From Antribacter gilvus (lineage in GTDB: Bacteria; Actinomycetota; Actinomycetes; Actinomycetales; Cellulomonadaceae): DNA of 64,000 nt. The position numbers and the translations under genes are program-made. The stretch is from assembly GCF_003946865.1 (NCBI RefSeq), contig NZ_QXTH01000011.1, positions 124,001 through 188,000 of the forward strand, in the 5' to 3' direction. The notes under the pieces are model-generated. The model searched no databases and was not told where the DNA came from. It saw nothing but the letters and a program-made list of their open reading frames with translations. Shown here in pieces: positions 35,185 to 44,398 of this stretch (position 1 is the first letter of the stretch; each line of letters begins with the position of its first letter).

Positions 35185-36234
35185 TCAGAAGGCCGCGTCC
35201 CTGATCCGCTGCCAGGTGAGCCCGGCGGGCGCGGGGATGTGCTCCACGCTGAGCCGACGGCGGAACACCCAGTACGTCCACGCCTGGTAGGCGATGACGA
35301 GCGGCGTGAGGAAGGCGGCCACCCAGGTCATCACGGTGAGGGTGTACGGGGTGGAGGCCGCCTCCGCGACGGACAGCGACGCGCCGCCGTCCAGGCCCGG
35401 CATGACGTCCGGGAACATGGAGCCGAAGATGAGCACCGCCGTCGCCACGATCGACACCGCCGAGAGCGTGAAGGCCCAGCCCTCGCGGCCCGCCCCGTTG
35501 GTCACGACCACGCCCAGCAGCGCGGCGCCGGCCACGGCCACCGCCACCCAGGTCCAGCCCGTGGAGAAGGCGACCTGGGCCCAGACGGCCCAGCCGCCCG
35601 CCACGACGACGGCCGCTACGGACAGCCCACCGGCGAGCCGGCGGGCACGGTGCCGGATGTCGCCGTCGGTCTTGAGCGCAACGAACACCGTGCCGTGGAG
35701 CAGGAAGAGCACGAGCGTCGTGAGGCCGCCGAGGAGCGCGAAGGGGTTGAGCAGCGCCCAGAAGCCGCCGACGTACTGGTGCGCCTCGTCGAGGTGCACC
35801 CCGCGGACGAGGTTGGCGAACGCGACGCCCCACAGCACGGCGGGCAGCCACGACCCCACCTGGATCGCCACGTCGCAGCGGCGGGCCCAGGCGGCGTCGG
35901 CGATCTTGCCGCGGTACTCGAAGGCGACCCCGCGCACGATCAGGGCCACGAGGATCAGCAGTAGCGGGATGTAGAACCCCGAGAAGAGGGTGGCGTACCA
36001 CTCGGGGAAGGCGGCGAAGGTGGCGCCGCCCGCGGTGATCAGCCACACCTCGTTGCCGTCCCACACCGGCCCGATCGTGTTGACCAGGAGCCGGCGCTCC
36101 TTCTCGCGCGCCGCGGCGTCGCCGCGGGGGAGCAGCGACGCGAGCATACCGACGCCGAAGTCGAAGCCCTCGAGCACGAGGTACCCGGTCCACAGGACCG
36201 CGATAAGGACGAACCAGACGATCGTGAGATCCAT
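35185..36234 (-). CDS. cydB: cytochrome bd ubiquinol oxidase subunit II
   Basis: The product has 349 residues and is highly hydrophobic with about nine membrane helices. It begins DLTIVWFVLIAVLWTGYLVL then EGFDFGVGML, the conserved CydB start, and keeps GPVWDGNEVWLITAGGATF. It supports haem insertion in CydA and the quinol:O2 oxidoreductase reaction. It lies 60 bp after cydA and 22 bp before cydD in the cyd operon. Confidence 0.94.
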   Translation of the reverse strand: MDLTIVWFVLIAVLWTGYLVLEGFDFGVGMLASLLPRGDAAAREKERRLLVNTIGPVWDGNEVWLITAGGATFAAFPEWYATLFSGFYIPLLLILVALIVRGVAFEYRGKIADAAWARRCDVAIQVGSWLPAVLWGVAFANLVRGVHLDEAHQYVGGFWALLNPFALLGGLTTLVLFLLHGTVFVALKTDGDIRHRARRLAGGLSVAAVVVAGGWAVWAQVAFSTGWTWVAVAVAGAALLGVVVTNGAGREGWAFTLSAVSIVATAVLIFGSMFPDVMPGLDGGASLSVAEAASTPYTLTVMTWVAAFLTPLVIAYQAWTYWVFRRRLSVEHIPAPAGLTWQRIRDAAF

Positions 36235-36294
36235 ATCTCTTCCTGTCGAAGAACTGAAAGGCGAGCGGCAGCGGCCGAGCCCGGCGGCTCGGGA

Positions 36295-37794
36295 TCAATA
36301 GGCGAAGGAGAGGGGACGGTCCGCGTCGTCGTCGGCCCGGGCCTCCGGCGAGTCGTCGTGGACGACGCGCGGCACGCCCTCGACCGCGTAGCGGTGCATG
36401 AGGCGGAACCAGACCACGGCGAGCCCGCCATAGAGCAGCGTGAAGACGATCATCGAGGCGAGCACCATCCCGGGGCTCACCACCGTCGAGACGCCTCGCT
36501 CGGTCAGGAGGCGCACCATGTCGATGCCGGTCGGGTTCGGCACGACGACCCACGGTTGCCGGCCCGTCTCGGTGAAGATCCAGCCGAACGACGACGCCAG
36601 GAACGGCGTGGGGATCGCGGCGATCCCGAGGCGGGCCAGCCAGGGGTTGCCGCTGACCCGCCCGCCCCGGGTGAACCAGAGCGCGGCGAGGGCGAGGGCC
36701 ACCGAGCCGGCCGCGAAGCCGATCATGAGCCGGAAGCTCCAGTACGTGAGCGCGAGGTTCGGGGTGTAGACGACCGGGTCGCCCGCCGCGTCCGTGTCGC
36801 CGTAGCGCGCGGTGTACTCCTCCTGGACGTCCTCGACGCCCGGCAGGTAGCTCTCCTCGCCGGAGAAGTGCCCGGTGCCGAGGTAGCTGGACAGGCCGGG
36901 CACCTCGATGAGGTGCCGCACGCCCTCGCAGGAGTTGGTCAGGTCCCCGATCGTGAGGATCGAGAAGGCCGCGGCCTCGGTGCCTTCGCAGAGGGCCTCG
37001 GCCGACGCCATCTTGGCCGGCTGCTGCTCGAACATCAGCTTCGCCTGGAGGTCGCCCGAGGCGGCGACGCCGATCCCGGCCACGAGCATCGTGACCGTGC
37101 CGAGGATGACGGCGGGCCGGTAGACCGTGCGCGCCAGCTCGACGTTGTCGGGGGTGCGGGTGCGTACGAGGCGCACCATCCACCAGGCGGCGATGCCCGC
37201 GACGAACGTGCCCGCCGTGAGGAAGGCCGCGGTGACGGTGTGCGGGTAGGCCGCCCACAGGGTGTTGTTGCCGAGGATCGCCCAGATGGACTCCATCTCG
37301 GCGCGGCCGGTCTCCGGGTTGAACCGGGTGCCGACGGGGTGCTGCATCCACGAGTTGGCCGCGAGGATGAAGAAGGCCGACAGGTTGACCGCGACCGCGA
37401 CGGCCCAGATGCAGGCCAGGTGCACGCGCTTGCTCAGCCGGTCCCAGCCGAAGATCCAGAGGCCGAGGAAGGTGGACTCGACGAAGAACGCGGCCAGGGC
37501 CTCCATGGCGAGCGGGGCGCCGAAGACGTCACCCACGAACCGGGAGTACTCGCTCCAGTTCATGCCGAACTGGAACTCCTGCACGATCCCGGTCACGACA
37601 CCGAGCGCGAAGTTGATGAGGAAGAGCTTGCCGAAGAACTTGGTCAGCCGGAGCCAGCGCTCGTTCCCGGTGCGGACCCAGGCGGTCTGCATGATCGCCA
37701 CGAGCGGTGCGAGGCCGATGGTGAGCGGCACGAAGACGAAGTGGTAGACGGTGACGATGGCGAACTGCCACCGGGCGAGGTCGAGGGCGTCCAC
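36295..37794 (-). CDS. cydA: cytochrome bd ubiquinol oxidase subunit I
   Basis: The product has 499 residues with about nine membrane helices. It holds the haems and the quinol site of the high-affinity bd oxidase. His18 in VYHFVFVPLTIG matches the b595 ligand. The AAYPHTVTAAF segment, the Q-loop GDLQAKLMFEQQPAKM and GRQPW are present. The C-terminal acidic tail (DDSPEARADDDADRP) is poorly conserved. It is the first gene of the cyd operon and is preceded by a Rex operator. Confidence 0.95.
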   Translation of the reverse strand: MDALDLARWQFAIVTVYHFVFVPLTIGLAPLVAIMQTAWVRTGNERWLRLTKFFGKLFLINFALGVVTGIVQEFQFGMNWSEYSRFVGDVFGAPLAMEALAAFFVESTFLGLWIFGWDRLSKRVHLACIWAVAVAVNLSAFFILAANSWMQHPVGTRFNPETGRAEMESIWAILGNNTLWAAYPHTVTAAFLTAGTFVAGIAAWWMVRLVRTRTPDNVELARTVYRPAVILGTVTMLVAGIGVAASGDLQAKLMFEQQPAKMASAEALCEGTEAAAFSILTIGDLTNSCEGVRHLIEVPGLSSYLGTGHFSGEESYLPGVEDVQEEYTARYGDTDAAGDPVVYTPNLALTYWSFRLMIGFAAGSVALALAALWFTRGGRVSGNPWLARLGIAAIPTPFLASSFGWIFTETGRQPWVVVPNPTGIDMVRLLTERGVSTVVSPGMVLASMIVFTLLYGGLAVVWFRLMHRYAVEGVPRVVHDDSPEARADDDADRPLSFAY

Positions 37795-37843
37795 AGGGGG
37801 CTCCGTTCTTCAGAGCCAGGGCTCTGCGGGTGCGGTCGAGATG

Positions 37844-37863
37844 CTTGTGAAGGCGTTCACAAG
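37844..37863 (-). promoter_or_regulatory. Rex operator upstream of cydABDC
   Basis: A perfect palindrome, TTGTGAA-GGCG-TTCACAA with flanking C and G, exactly matches the consensus site of the NADH-sensing repressor Rex, about 50 bp upstream of the cydA start. Rex is known to repress cyd operons in Streptomyces and to release when NADH/NAD+ rises under low oxygen. Confidence 0.85.
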
Positions 37864-38272
37864 ACGGTACCGGCGCTCGCGTGCTCGGCGCGCGCCTCAG
37901 CGGGTGACATCGACCACAACCGGACCCAGCGGCCCGCGGCGGCGGCTCCGGACCGGCGTGGCGCGCGGGGCGCGCCGGTGCTGCTCGCTCCTCGGGCGGG
38001 GGTGACCTGCTGTGCGATACTTGACGTAGCTGTGCTGGGCCCCACACCCCCGCACGGCCTGACGAGCCAGCAGCTCCGCGATCCGCACGCGGTGCCGCGA
38101 CGAAGGACTGTGAAGGGGTCCGGTGTCGCAGGCGTCCGCGAAGACGTGGCAGAGGTGGCCGCAGCCGAGACTTCCGTCCCGGCACTCGCTGAGACGCGAC
38201 GTGCCCCAGGGCGACCGACCGCCTGGCGGTCCGCGGGTGTGGGGCGGACCCTGGGTCACAGGAGAACAGCAC
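37864..38272. other. intergenic region and long leader of the RNase E/G gene
   Basis: About 410 bp lie between the Rex operator and the chosen rne start. I see no gene. GATACT near 38016 could be a -10 box. Near the start, a small hairpin (38217-38231, GACCGCC/GGCGGTC) and a larger GC-rich pairing (CAGGG with CCCTG) follow, then GGAGAA. RNase E autoregulates through its leader in other bacteria; an analogous role here is inference. Confidence 0.4.
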
Positions 38273-41200
38273 GTGACGCCTCGCAGCACCACAGATTCAA
38301 CCCTCGGGTCACAGAACGATCACGACGCTCCCGGCGGGAGCGCCGGGACGGGGCAGGGCGAGGAGGTGCAGGCCACGTCCGGCGGGCGTCCTACGCGCCG
38401 CCGAGCTGTCCGCCCCACCGCTGCGCCCGCTCCTGCCGTCGTGCCGATCGTGGTGGCCTCGCCCACCACGGACGCCCCGGCCGCCGGCGAGCAGGCTGCC
38501 CCCTCGGCGTTCGTCGTGACGTCCGCCGACGCGCCCGAGGCACCGCGCAAGCGGTCCCGGCGCGCCATGCGCGACACGGCCGCGCCGCCCGCAGTGGTCC
38601 CGCCTGCCACGACCGGTGACCTCACCACGCCGGTGGCCGACGACGAGCCCACGCCCGTCGAGGAGGTCGTCGAGCCCGGCGACCTGTCGCTCGACGACCG
38701 GTCCGCGGAGACCGACCCGGCCGAGGTCGAGGTCGAGGAGCCGGTCACGGCCGCGAAGGACCTGTTCGCCGGCCTCCGCCTTCCCGAGCGCGCGGTGGAG
38801 CAGCAGCAGGCCGCCCCCGCGGGCGGGATCCGGAGCCTGGACGACATCGTGCTGCCCGGCGGCCCCACCGCCCGCGCAGAGGCCCCCGCCGCGCCCGCCG
38901 AGGAGCCCGCGGCCGAGGAGCCCAAGGCTCCCCGTGCGCGTCGCCGCACCAAGGCCGAGCCCGCCGAGACCCCGGCTGTGACGGAGGACGTGGAGCCGGC
39001 GCCCAAGGCGCGCTCGCGCCGTCGCGCCACCACGGCCGCCACCACGCCGGCCCCGGAGGACCTCGGCATCGTGCTGCCTGAGGCGTCTGCGACACCCGCT
39101 CCGGCAGAGCAGGCCGAGCCGGCCTCGGTCGAGCCCGCGCCCGCCCCGGCGGCGGCCGCGGAGCCCGCCGCCGAGAAGCCTGCCCGCGCCCGCCGCACCA
39201 CGCGGCGCCGCGGCGCCGACGAGGCCGACGCGCCGGCCCAGGCGTCCACCGCACCGGCTGCCGCCGCGGCGGAGGCCCCGGCCCGGGCGGAGTCGCCCGC
39301 CGGCACGACCGGCGGATCGCGCACGCCTCGCCTCGCCACGACGGCGCTGCTCTTCCAGGCGCCGGACCTGTCCGCCGCCCGCCGCCCGCGTCGCGCTCAG
39401 GCGCCCGCAGGCCCGCCGCGCCCCCACGAGGCCGAGCAGGAGGCCGCGGAGCCCGCGCGCGAGGCCCCGGCACAGCGTGAACCGGCACAGCGTGAGTCGG
39501 CACAGCGTGCGATGGCCGGCGCAGAGGCCGCGCCGGTTGCCGAGACCCGTCCGTCCGGCCGTCGTCGCCGCGCGGCGACCCGGCCCGCCGCGTCGCCGGA
39601 CGCGCACGTGGCGCCCGTCGCCGAGCGCGCCGCCGAGCCCGCCGGGACCATGGCCGCCGAGCCGACCGCCGAGCCGGCAGCGACCGAACCGGCAGCCGCT
39701 GCTGCGACCACCGCCGCGCCGCACGAGGTCGTGCCTGCCGACGTCGACGAGACGTTCGCCACCGGCGCCGTGGAGCCCGTCACGGACGCGACCCCGCAGT
39801 TCCTCGCGGCCGAGCTCAGCGAGGACGACGCCGCGGCGGCCGAGGAGGTCGGGCTCATCGAGTCCGAGCTGCTCGCCGAGGGTGTCGAGCTCGCGGACCT
39901 CGCTCCTGAGGACTTCGAGGAGCTCGAGGAGGAGGACGAGGACGACCTGCGGCCGGTGCGCCGCCGTCGCCGCCGAGGTGGCCGTGGCCGCCGCGGTGGC
40001 CGGGTCCGCGACGGGTACGACGACGAGTCGGACGAGGACGCCGACGAGCGTGAGGAGTCCGACGAGCCCGGGTCCGCTGACGAGGAGGCGACGGCCGAGG
40101 ACGAGGCCGCTCCGACGTCGGCCGACGAGGACGAGGACGAGGGCGACGACGAGAGCGGGAGCCGCCGTCGGCGCCGCCGTCGCCGCGGCACGCGCGGCGA
40201 GCGCGCGGAGGCGGCTGCGAGCCGCACCCGCGAGCGGGCCGTAGGCCCGGTCTCCGACGAGGTGACCGCGCTGAAGGGCTCCACGCGGCTCGAGGCCAAG
40301 CGCCAGCGCCGCCGCGAGGGCCGCGACGCCGGGCGTCGCCGCCAGATCATCACGGAGGCCGAGTTCCTGGCCCGCCGCGAGTCGGTCATGCGCTCGATGG
40401 TGGTGCGCGAGAAGGACGGCCGCACGCAGATCGCGGTGCTCGAGGACGGCGTGCTCGTGGAGCACTACGTCTCGCAGCAGTCGCAGACGTCGATGGCCGG
40501 CAACGTGTACCTGGGCCGCGTCCAGAACGTCCTGCCCAGCATGGAGGCCGCGTTCGTCGACATCGGCAAGGGCCGCAACGCCGTGCTGTACGCGGGCGAG
40601 GTCAACTGGGACGCCGCGGGCCTCGAGGGCCAGCCGCGCCGGATCGAGCAGGCGCTGAAGTCCGGCGACTCGGTGCTGGTGCAGGTCACCAAGGACCCGA
40701 TCGGCCACAAGGGTGCGCGACTGACCAGCCAGGTCACGCTCGCGGGCCGCTACCTCGTGTTCGTCCCCGGTGGCGGCATGACCGGCATCAGCCGCAAGCT
40801 GCCCGACACGGAGCGCAACCGCCTCAAGAAGATCCTGCGCGAGGTGGTCCCCGAGGGGGCCGGCGTCATCGTCCGTACCGCGGCCGAGGGCGCGAGCGAG
40901 GACGAGCTCCGGGCCGACGTGGAGCGCCTGCAGAACCAGTGGACCCAGATCGAGAAGAAGTCGAAGACCGCGAACGCCCCGGCCCTGCTCCAGGGCGAGC
41001 CGGACCTGGCGATCCGCGTGGTCCGTGACATCTTCAACGACGACTTCTCGTCGCTCGTGGTGCAGGGCGACGGGGCGTGGGACGAGATCTCGTCGTACGT
41101 CGACGAGCTCGCGCCGGACCTGCGGGAGCGGGTCTCGAAGTGGGCCGAGAACACGGACGTCTTCGTGGTGCACCGGGTGGACGAGCAGCTCGCCAAGGGT

Positions 41201-42175
41201 ATGGACCGCAAGGTCTGGCTGCCGTCGGGCGGCTCGCTGGTCATCGACCGTACCGAGGCCATGACCGTCGTCGACGTCAACACCGGCAAGTTCACCGGTG
41301 CGGGCGGCACGCTCGAGGAGACCGTCACGCGGAACAACCTCGAGGCGGCCGAGGAGATCGTGCGGCAGCTCCGGCTCCGCGACATCGGCGGCATCATCGT
41401 GATCGACTTCATCGACATGGTGCTCGAGTCCAACCGTGACCTGGTGCTCCGTCGCCTGGTCGAGTGCCTGGGCCGGGACCGGACCAAGCACCAGGTCGCC
41501 GAGGTGACGTCGCTGGGCCTGGTCCAGATGACGCGCAAGCGCGTGGGCCAGGGCCTGGTCGAGGCGTTCTCCGAGACGTGCGAGCACTGCCACGGGCGTG
41601 GGTTCATCGTGCACGAGGAGCCGATCGAGCGCGGCGGGTCCTCCGGCTCCACGGGCTCGCAGGGCGCCGCCGCGCCGGTGGCGCACGGCTCCCAGGTCAA
41701 CGGGGCGGTCCCGGAGGAGGGGCGCGGCAAGCGTCGCAAGCGCGGCGCCGCCACCCCGGTCAAGGAGGCGGCGGCCGCGTCGGCCGTGCCCGTCCTGCCG
41801 GACGAGCGGTCCGAGGCACGTGAGGCCGTGAAGGCCACGCTCGCCACGATCGCGGCAGCTGCCGCGCACGCGCACGAGACGCGGGACCACGAGCACGCGT
41901 CCGACTCCGGGCACGCGGCCTCAGCGGACCCGTCGCACCTCGCGGCGCTCGCCGAGGCCGTGGGCGGCACGCCCGTCGAGGAGCCGGCAGACCTGGTGGT
42001 CCAGGCCTCGACGGTCGACGCCGACGCGACGGAGGCCTTCGTCGAGGACGCGGTCGCCACGCAGACCGGTGCTGAGTCCGAGGCCGAGGCTGAGGTGACG
42101 GACGCGCCGGAGGCGGGGTCCGACGTCGGGCAGGGTGGCGAGCCGCCCAAAGGAGCTGGCGACGAGGTCGCCTAA
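38273..42175 (+). CDS. rne: ribonuclease E/G family endoribonuclease
   Basis: From GTG 38273 (AGGAGAA upstream) the product has 1300 residues; GTG 38123 would add 50. The first 690 or so residues are an Ala/Pro/Glu/Arg-rich, largely disordered extension. It has acidic runs (EELEEEDEDD) and Arg-rich patches (RRRRRGGRGRRGG) that suit RNA or protein scaffolding. The catalytic core starts with the S1 domain (about 740, MAGNVYLGRVQNVLP), has DFIDM near 1045-1049 (catalytic aspartates) and the zinc link CEHCHGRG (Cys1103, Cys1106). A second Ala-rich tail follows. It processes rRNA and decays mRNA. Confidence 0.92.
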   Translation: MTPRSTTDSTLGSQNDHDAPGGSAGTGQGEEVQATSGGRPTRRRAVRPTAAPAPAVVPIVVASPTTDAPAAGEQAAPSAFVVTSADAPEAPRKRSRRAMRDTAAPPAVVPPATTGDLTTPVADDEPTPVEEVVEPGDLSLDDRSAETDPAEVEVEEPVTAAKDLFAGLRLPERAVEQQQAAPAGGIRSLDDIVLPGGPTARAEAPAAPAEEPAAEEPKAPRARRRTKAEPAETPAVTEDVEPAPKARSRRRATTAATTPAPEDLGIVLPEASATPAPAEQAEPASVEPAPAPAAAAEPAAEKPARARRTTRRRGADEADAPAQASTAPAAAAAEAPARAESPAGTTGGSRTPRLATTALLFQAPDLSAARRPRRAQAPAGPPRPHEAEQEAAEPAREAPAQREPAQRESAQRAMAGAEAAPVAETRPSGRRRRAATRPAASPDAHVAPVAERAAEPAGTMAAEPTAEPAATEPAAAAATTAAPHEVVPADVDETFATGAVEPVTDATPQFLAAELSEDDAAAAEEVGLIESELLAEGVELADLAPEDFEELEEEDEDDLRPVRRRRRRGGRGRRGGRVRDGYDDESDEDADEREESDEPGSADEEATAEDEAAPTSADEDEDEGDDESGSRRRRRRRRGTRGERAEAAASRTRERAVGPVSDEVTALKGSTRLEAKRQRRREGRDAGRRRQIITEAEFLARRESVMRSMVVREKDGRTQIAVLEDGVLVEHYVSQQSQTSMAGNVYLGRVQNVLPSMEAAFVDIGKGRNAVLYAGEVNWDAAGLEGQPRRIEQALKSGDSVLVQVTKDPIGHKGARLTSQVTLAGRYLVFVPGGGMTGISRKLPDTERNRLKKILREVVPEGAGVIVRTAAEGASEDELRADVERLQNQWTQIEKKSKTANAPALLQGEPDLAIRVVRDIFNDDFSSLVVQGDGAWDEISSYVDELAPDLRERVSKWAENTDVFVVHRVDEQLAKGMDRKVWLPSGGSLVIDRTEAMTVVDVNTGKFTGAGGTLEETVTRNNLEAAEEIVRQLRLRDIGGIIVIDFIDMVLESNRDLVLRRLVECLGRDRTKHQVAEVTSLGLVQMTRKRVGQGLVEAFSETCEHCHGRGFIVHEEPIERGGSSGSTGSQGAAAPVAHGSQVNGAVPEEGRGKRRKRGAATPVKEAAAASAVPVLPDERSEAREAVKATLATIAAAAAHAHETRDHEHASDSGHAASADPSHLAALAEAVGGTPVEEPADLVVQASTVDADATEAFVEDAVATQTGAESEAEAEVTDAPEAGSDVGQGGEPPKGAGDEVA

Positions 42176-42188
42176 GCGAGGGTTCTGG

Positions 42189-42208
42189 CAGCGGCTGATG
42201 GGCCGCTG
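42189..42208 (+). terminator. small hairpin just after rne
   Basis: Seven-base arms CAGCGGC (42189-42195) and GCCGCTG (42202-42208) enclose a six-base loop, 14 bp after the rne stop. Confidence 0.4.
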
Positions 42209-42223
42209 AGGCAGGGCTGAACA

Positions 42224-42315
42224 GATCGGGACGCCGAGGTAGTTCCCTCGTCCGAGTCTCCCAGGATGAACGTGCCTGGGATCGGGGACGAGGAAACTAC
42301 CTCGGCGTCCCGATC
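42224..42315. repeat. 92-nt long palindrome after rne
   Basis: Outer arms of 21 perfect bases (42224-42244 and 42295-42315) are followed, after one mismatch, by a second eight-base pairing (42246-42253 with 42286-42293) and a small CCAGG/CCTGG apex. It can terminate rne and anything coming from the other side. It shares GAGGTAGT and the CTCGTCC-type continuation with the repeat at 31.5 kb. Confidence 0.7.
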
Positions 42316-42340
42316 CGCATGTCCCGCCTAGGCTCGGTCC

Positions 42341-42931
42341 GTGAACCCCGAGATCTACGCCACAGGCCCGCAGGTCACCCTGCGGGGCTGGACCCCGCGT
42401 GACCTGGCTGTCTTCCGCGAGTGGATGCGGCCCGGGCACGACTGGCACCGCTGGGACGGGCCGTACTACCCCGTGCCGTCCGACGCCGAGGCGGACGCCG
42501 CGGTCGAGGCCCTGGCCCGGGCTGCCGGGGTCGTCTCCGCGCCCGCGCCCGGACCTGCGCCCGGGTCCGACGGGCTGCCGCCCCGCCGCCTCGTGATCGA
42601 CGTTGGCGGCGAGCTGGTCGGCACCGTGGCCTGGTACTGGGAGTCCCGCGAGACGGCCTGGGTCCGGACCGGCATCACGGTCTACGACCCGGAGGTGCGC
42701 GGTCGGGGGATCGGGCGCGAGGCGCTCGGGCTGTGGGTGTCGTACCTGTTCGCGGCCACGGACTGGGTGCGGCTCGACTTCGCGACGTGGTCCGGGAACC
42801 ACGCCATGCTGGCGGTCGGGCGCGCGCTGGGGTTCACCGAGGAGGGCCGGTTCCGGCAGGCCCGCGAGGTGGACGGACGGCGGTACGACTCGGTGGTCAT
42901 GGGAGTTCTGCGCGAGGAGTGGCCGGGCTGA
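42341..42931 (+). CDS. GNAT-family N-acetyltransferase (RimJ/RimL-like)
   Basis: The product has 196 residues from GTG 42341. It is a GNAT fold of the ribosomal-protein-acetylase type: QVTLRGWTPRDLAVFREWM at the start, GITVYDPEVRGRGIGREALG as the acetyl-CoA loop (RGRGIG) and NHAMLAVGRALGFTEEGRFR as motif B. A Pro/Ala stretch (SAPAPGPAPGSDG) interrupts the N-terminal half. The acceptor is unknown. The tdk gene follows by 22 bp. Confidence 0.82.
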   Translation: MNPEIYATGPQVTLRGWTPRDLAVFREWMRPGHDWHRWDGPYYPVPSDAEADAAVEALARAAGVVSAPAPGPAPGSDGLPPRRLVIDVGGELVGTVAWYWESRETAWVRTGITVYDPEVRGRGIGREALGLWVSYLFAATDWVRLDFATWSGNHAMLAVGRALGFTEEGRFRQAREVDGRRYDSVVMGVLREEWPG

Positions 42932-42953
42932 GCCCCGGTGGTTGACTGGACCC

Positions 42954-43547
42954 ATGGACGACGGCTTCCGGTCCGGCCGGCTCGAGGTGATCGCCGGCCC
43001 CATGTTCGCGGGAAAGTCCGAGGAGCTGGTGCGCCGGGTGCGGCGCGCGCAGATCGCCCGGCGCGGGGTGCTCGTCGTGAGCCACGCGATGGACACGCGG
43101 CGGGGTTCCGGCGTGGTGGCGTCGCACTCAGGGCTCGAGGTGGAGTCGGTGGTGGCGTCGTCGGCGGAGGAGATCCCGGCGCTCGTGACGCCCGCGACGG
43201 AGCTGGTGGCCGTCGACGAGGCGCAGTTCTTCGGTGTGGCGCTCGTGCCCGTGGCGACGGTCCTCGCGGACTCTGGGCTCGTGGTCGTCGTGGCCGGGCT
43301 GTCGGTCACGTTCGACGCGCGCCCCTTCGAGCCGCTGCCCGCGCTGATGGCGCTGGCCGAGTCGGTCGTGAAGCTCACGGCGGTGTGCGCGGTGTGCGGC
43401 GCGGACGCGGCGTTCCACGTCAGGACGGCACCCCTCCCGGTGGACGACGACGGCCCGGCCGGCTCCGGCTCGTCCCTCACGCCGGTCCCGGCGCACGTGG
43501 GCGGCGCCGACCTGTACGAGGCGCGCTGCCGGCGGCACCGGGCCTGA
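42954..43547 (+). CDS. tdk: thymidine kinase (type II)
   Basis: The product has 197 residues. It phosphorylates thymidine to dTMP in nucleotide salvage. Walker A is GPMFAGKSEELVRRVRRAQI (Lys21), the magnesium/Walker B motif is VDEAQFF, and the lasso region retains CAVCG with a later RCRRH, so the zinc ligands are partly present. Between them runs an acidic loop (PVDDDGPAGSGSS). Length is typical for the Gram-positive TK1-like class. Confidence 0.9.
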   Translation: MDDGFRSGRLEVIAGPMFAGKSEELVRRVRRAQIARRGVLVVSHAMDTRRGSGVVASHSGLEVESVVASSAEEIPALVTPATELVAVDEAQFFGVALVPVATVLADSGLVVVVAGLSVTFDARPFEPLPALMALAESVVKLTAVCAVCGADAAFHVRTAPLPVDDDGPAGSGSSLTPVPAHVGGADLYEARCRRHRA

Positions 43548-43553
43548 CGCCCG

Positions 43554-43664
43554 CCTCCGCCTCAGTCCTCGAATGTGGAGGACCGAGTCTGCGGTTCCGC
43601 TCCGCGCGGGTCCTTGCTCCGCTGCGGCCCCACGCTGCGCTGCACCTCCGCCTCAGTCCTCGAT
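43554..43664. repeat. direct repeat around the end of the pcm-like gene
   Basis: The word CCTCCGCCTCAGTCCTCGA occurs at about 43554 and again at about 43646. The second copy contains the stop of the minus-strand methyltransferase gene. The space between is a run of GCTCCGC/GCTGCGC words like those after the NlpC gene at 28.6 kb. It looks like an intergenic element that copies a gene end. Confidence 0.45.
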
Positions 43665-44255
43665 CAAGGGGACGAACTGGTAGGCGCCATGGTCCGTGGT
43701 GCGGATGCTCCCGTCGGGTAGCCGTTCGACGAGGTACATGGTGGTGCGCACCGGGATGACCATGCGGCCCCCGTAGCCGATCTGGTCCACGAGCTCCTGC
43801 GGCATCTCGGTGGCCGACGCCGAGACGAGGACCCGGTCCCAGCCGCCCGGTCGCGGGACGCCGAGCACGTCAGGCTGAGCCGGGACCACCCGCGCCCACG
43901 GCATCCCGGCGGCCTGGACGTTGCGGGCGCCCCACTCCGCGAGGGCGGGCTCACGCTCGACCCCCAGCACCTCGCCCGACGGGCCCACGAGGGCCGCCAG
44001 GAGGGCGGTGGTCCAGCCGGAGCCGGAACCGACGTCGAGGACCCGGGCGCCGACCGGCACCTTGAGCAGACGGAGCATCGCCGCCACCGTGGTCGGCTGT
44101 GAGGACGTCTGGCCGCCCCCGATCGGCAACGGTCGGTCGTGCCCGGCGAACGGCTGCTGGGAGCGGGGCAGGAAGCCGCGCCGGGCGACGGCACGCATCG
44201 CCCTGCCGACCGCGTCCTCACGGCCGTCCTGGAACTGGTGTGCGCTCGACCTCAT
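43653..44255 (-). CDS. protein-L-isoaspartate O-methyltransferase-like protein
   Basis: From the ATG at 44253-44255 with GGAGGAGA upstream the product has 200 residues. It is a SAM-dependent methyltransferase of the PCMT type: QPFAGHDRPLPIGGGQTSSQ at the substrate side, then VLDVGSGSGWTTALLAALVG as the SAM loop and GVEREPALAEWGARNV. PCMT repairs isoaspartyl residues in aged proteins. The QTSSQPT active-site segment is preserved. Confidence 0.85.
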   Translation of the reverse strand: MRSSAHQFQDGREDAVGRAMRAVARRGFLPRSQQPFAGHDRPLPIGGGQTSSQPTTVAAMLRLLKVPVGARVLDVGSGSGWTTALLAALVGPSGEVLGVEREPALAEWGARNVQAAGMPWARVVPAQPDVLGVPRPGGWDRVLVSASATEMPQELVDQIGYGGRMVIPVRTTMYLVERLPDGSIRTTDHGAYQFVPLIED

Positions 44256-44398
44256 CGCATGTCTCCTCCTGACACTGTAAGCACAGCCGATGAGGGCTCG
44301 CCGGTCCGGCGGCTGCGATGGCGAACCCCGGTCCGTCGGGTCATGGTGGAGGCATCGGTCGGCGCGGACCTGCGCCGACCCCGACGAGGGGAGCACCT

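Noticed and set aside
38309-41914. 1201-codon open frame antisense to rne
   Set aside because: A GC-driven shadow of the rne frame; His/Arg/Leu-rich with no motifs.
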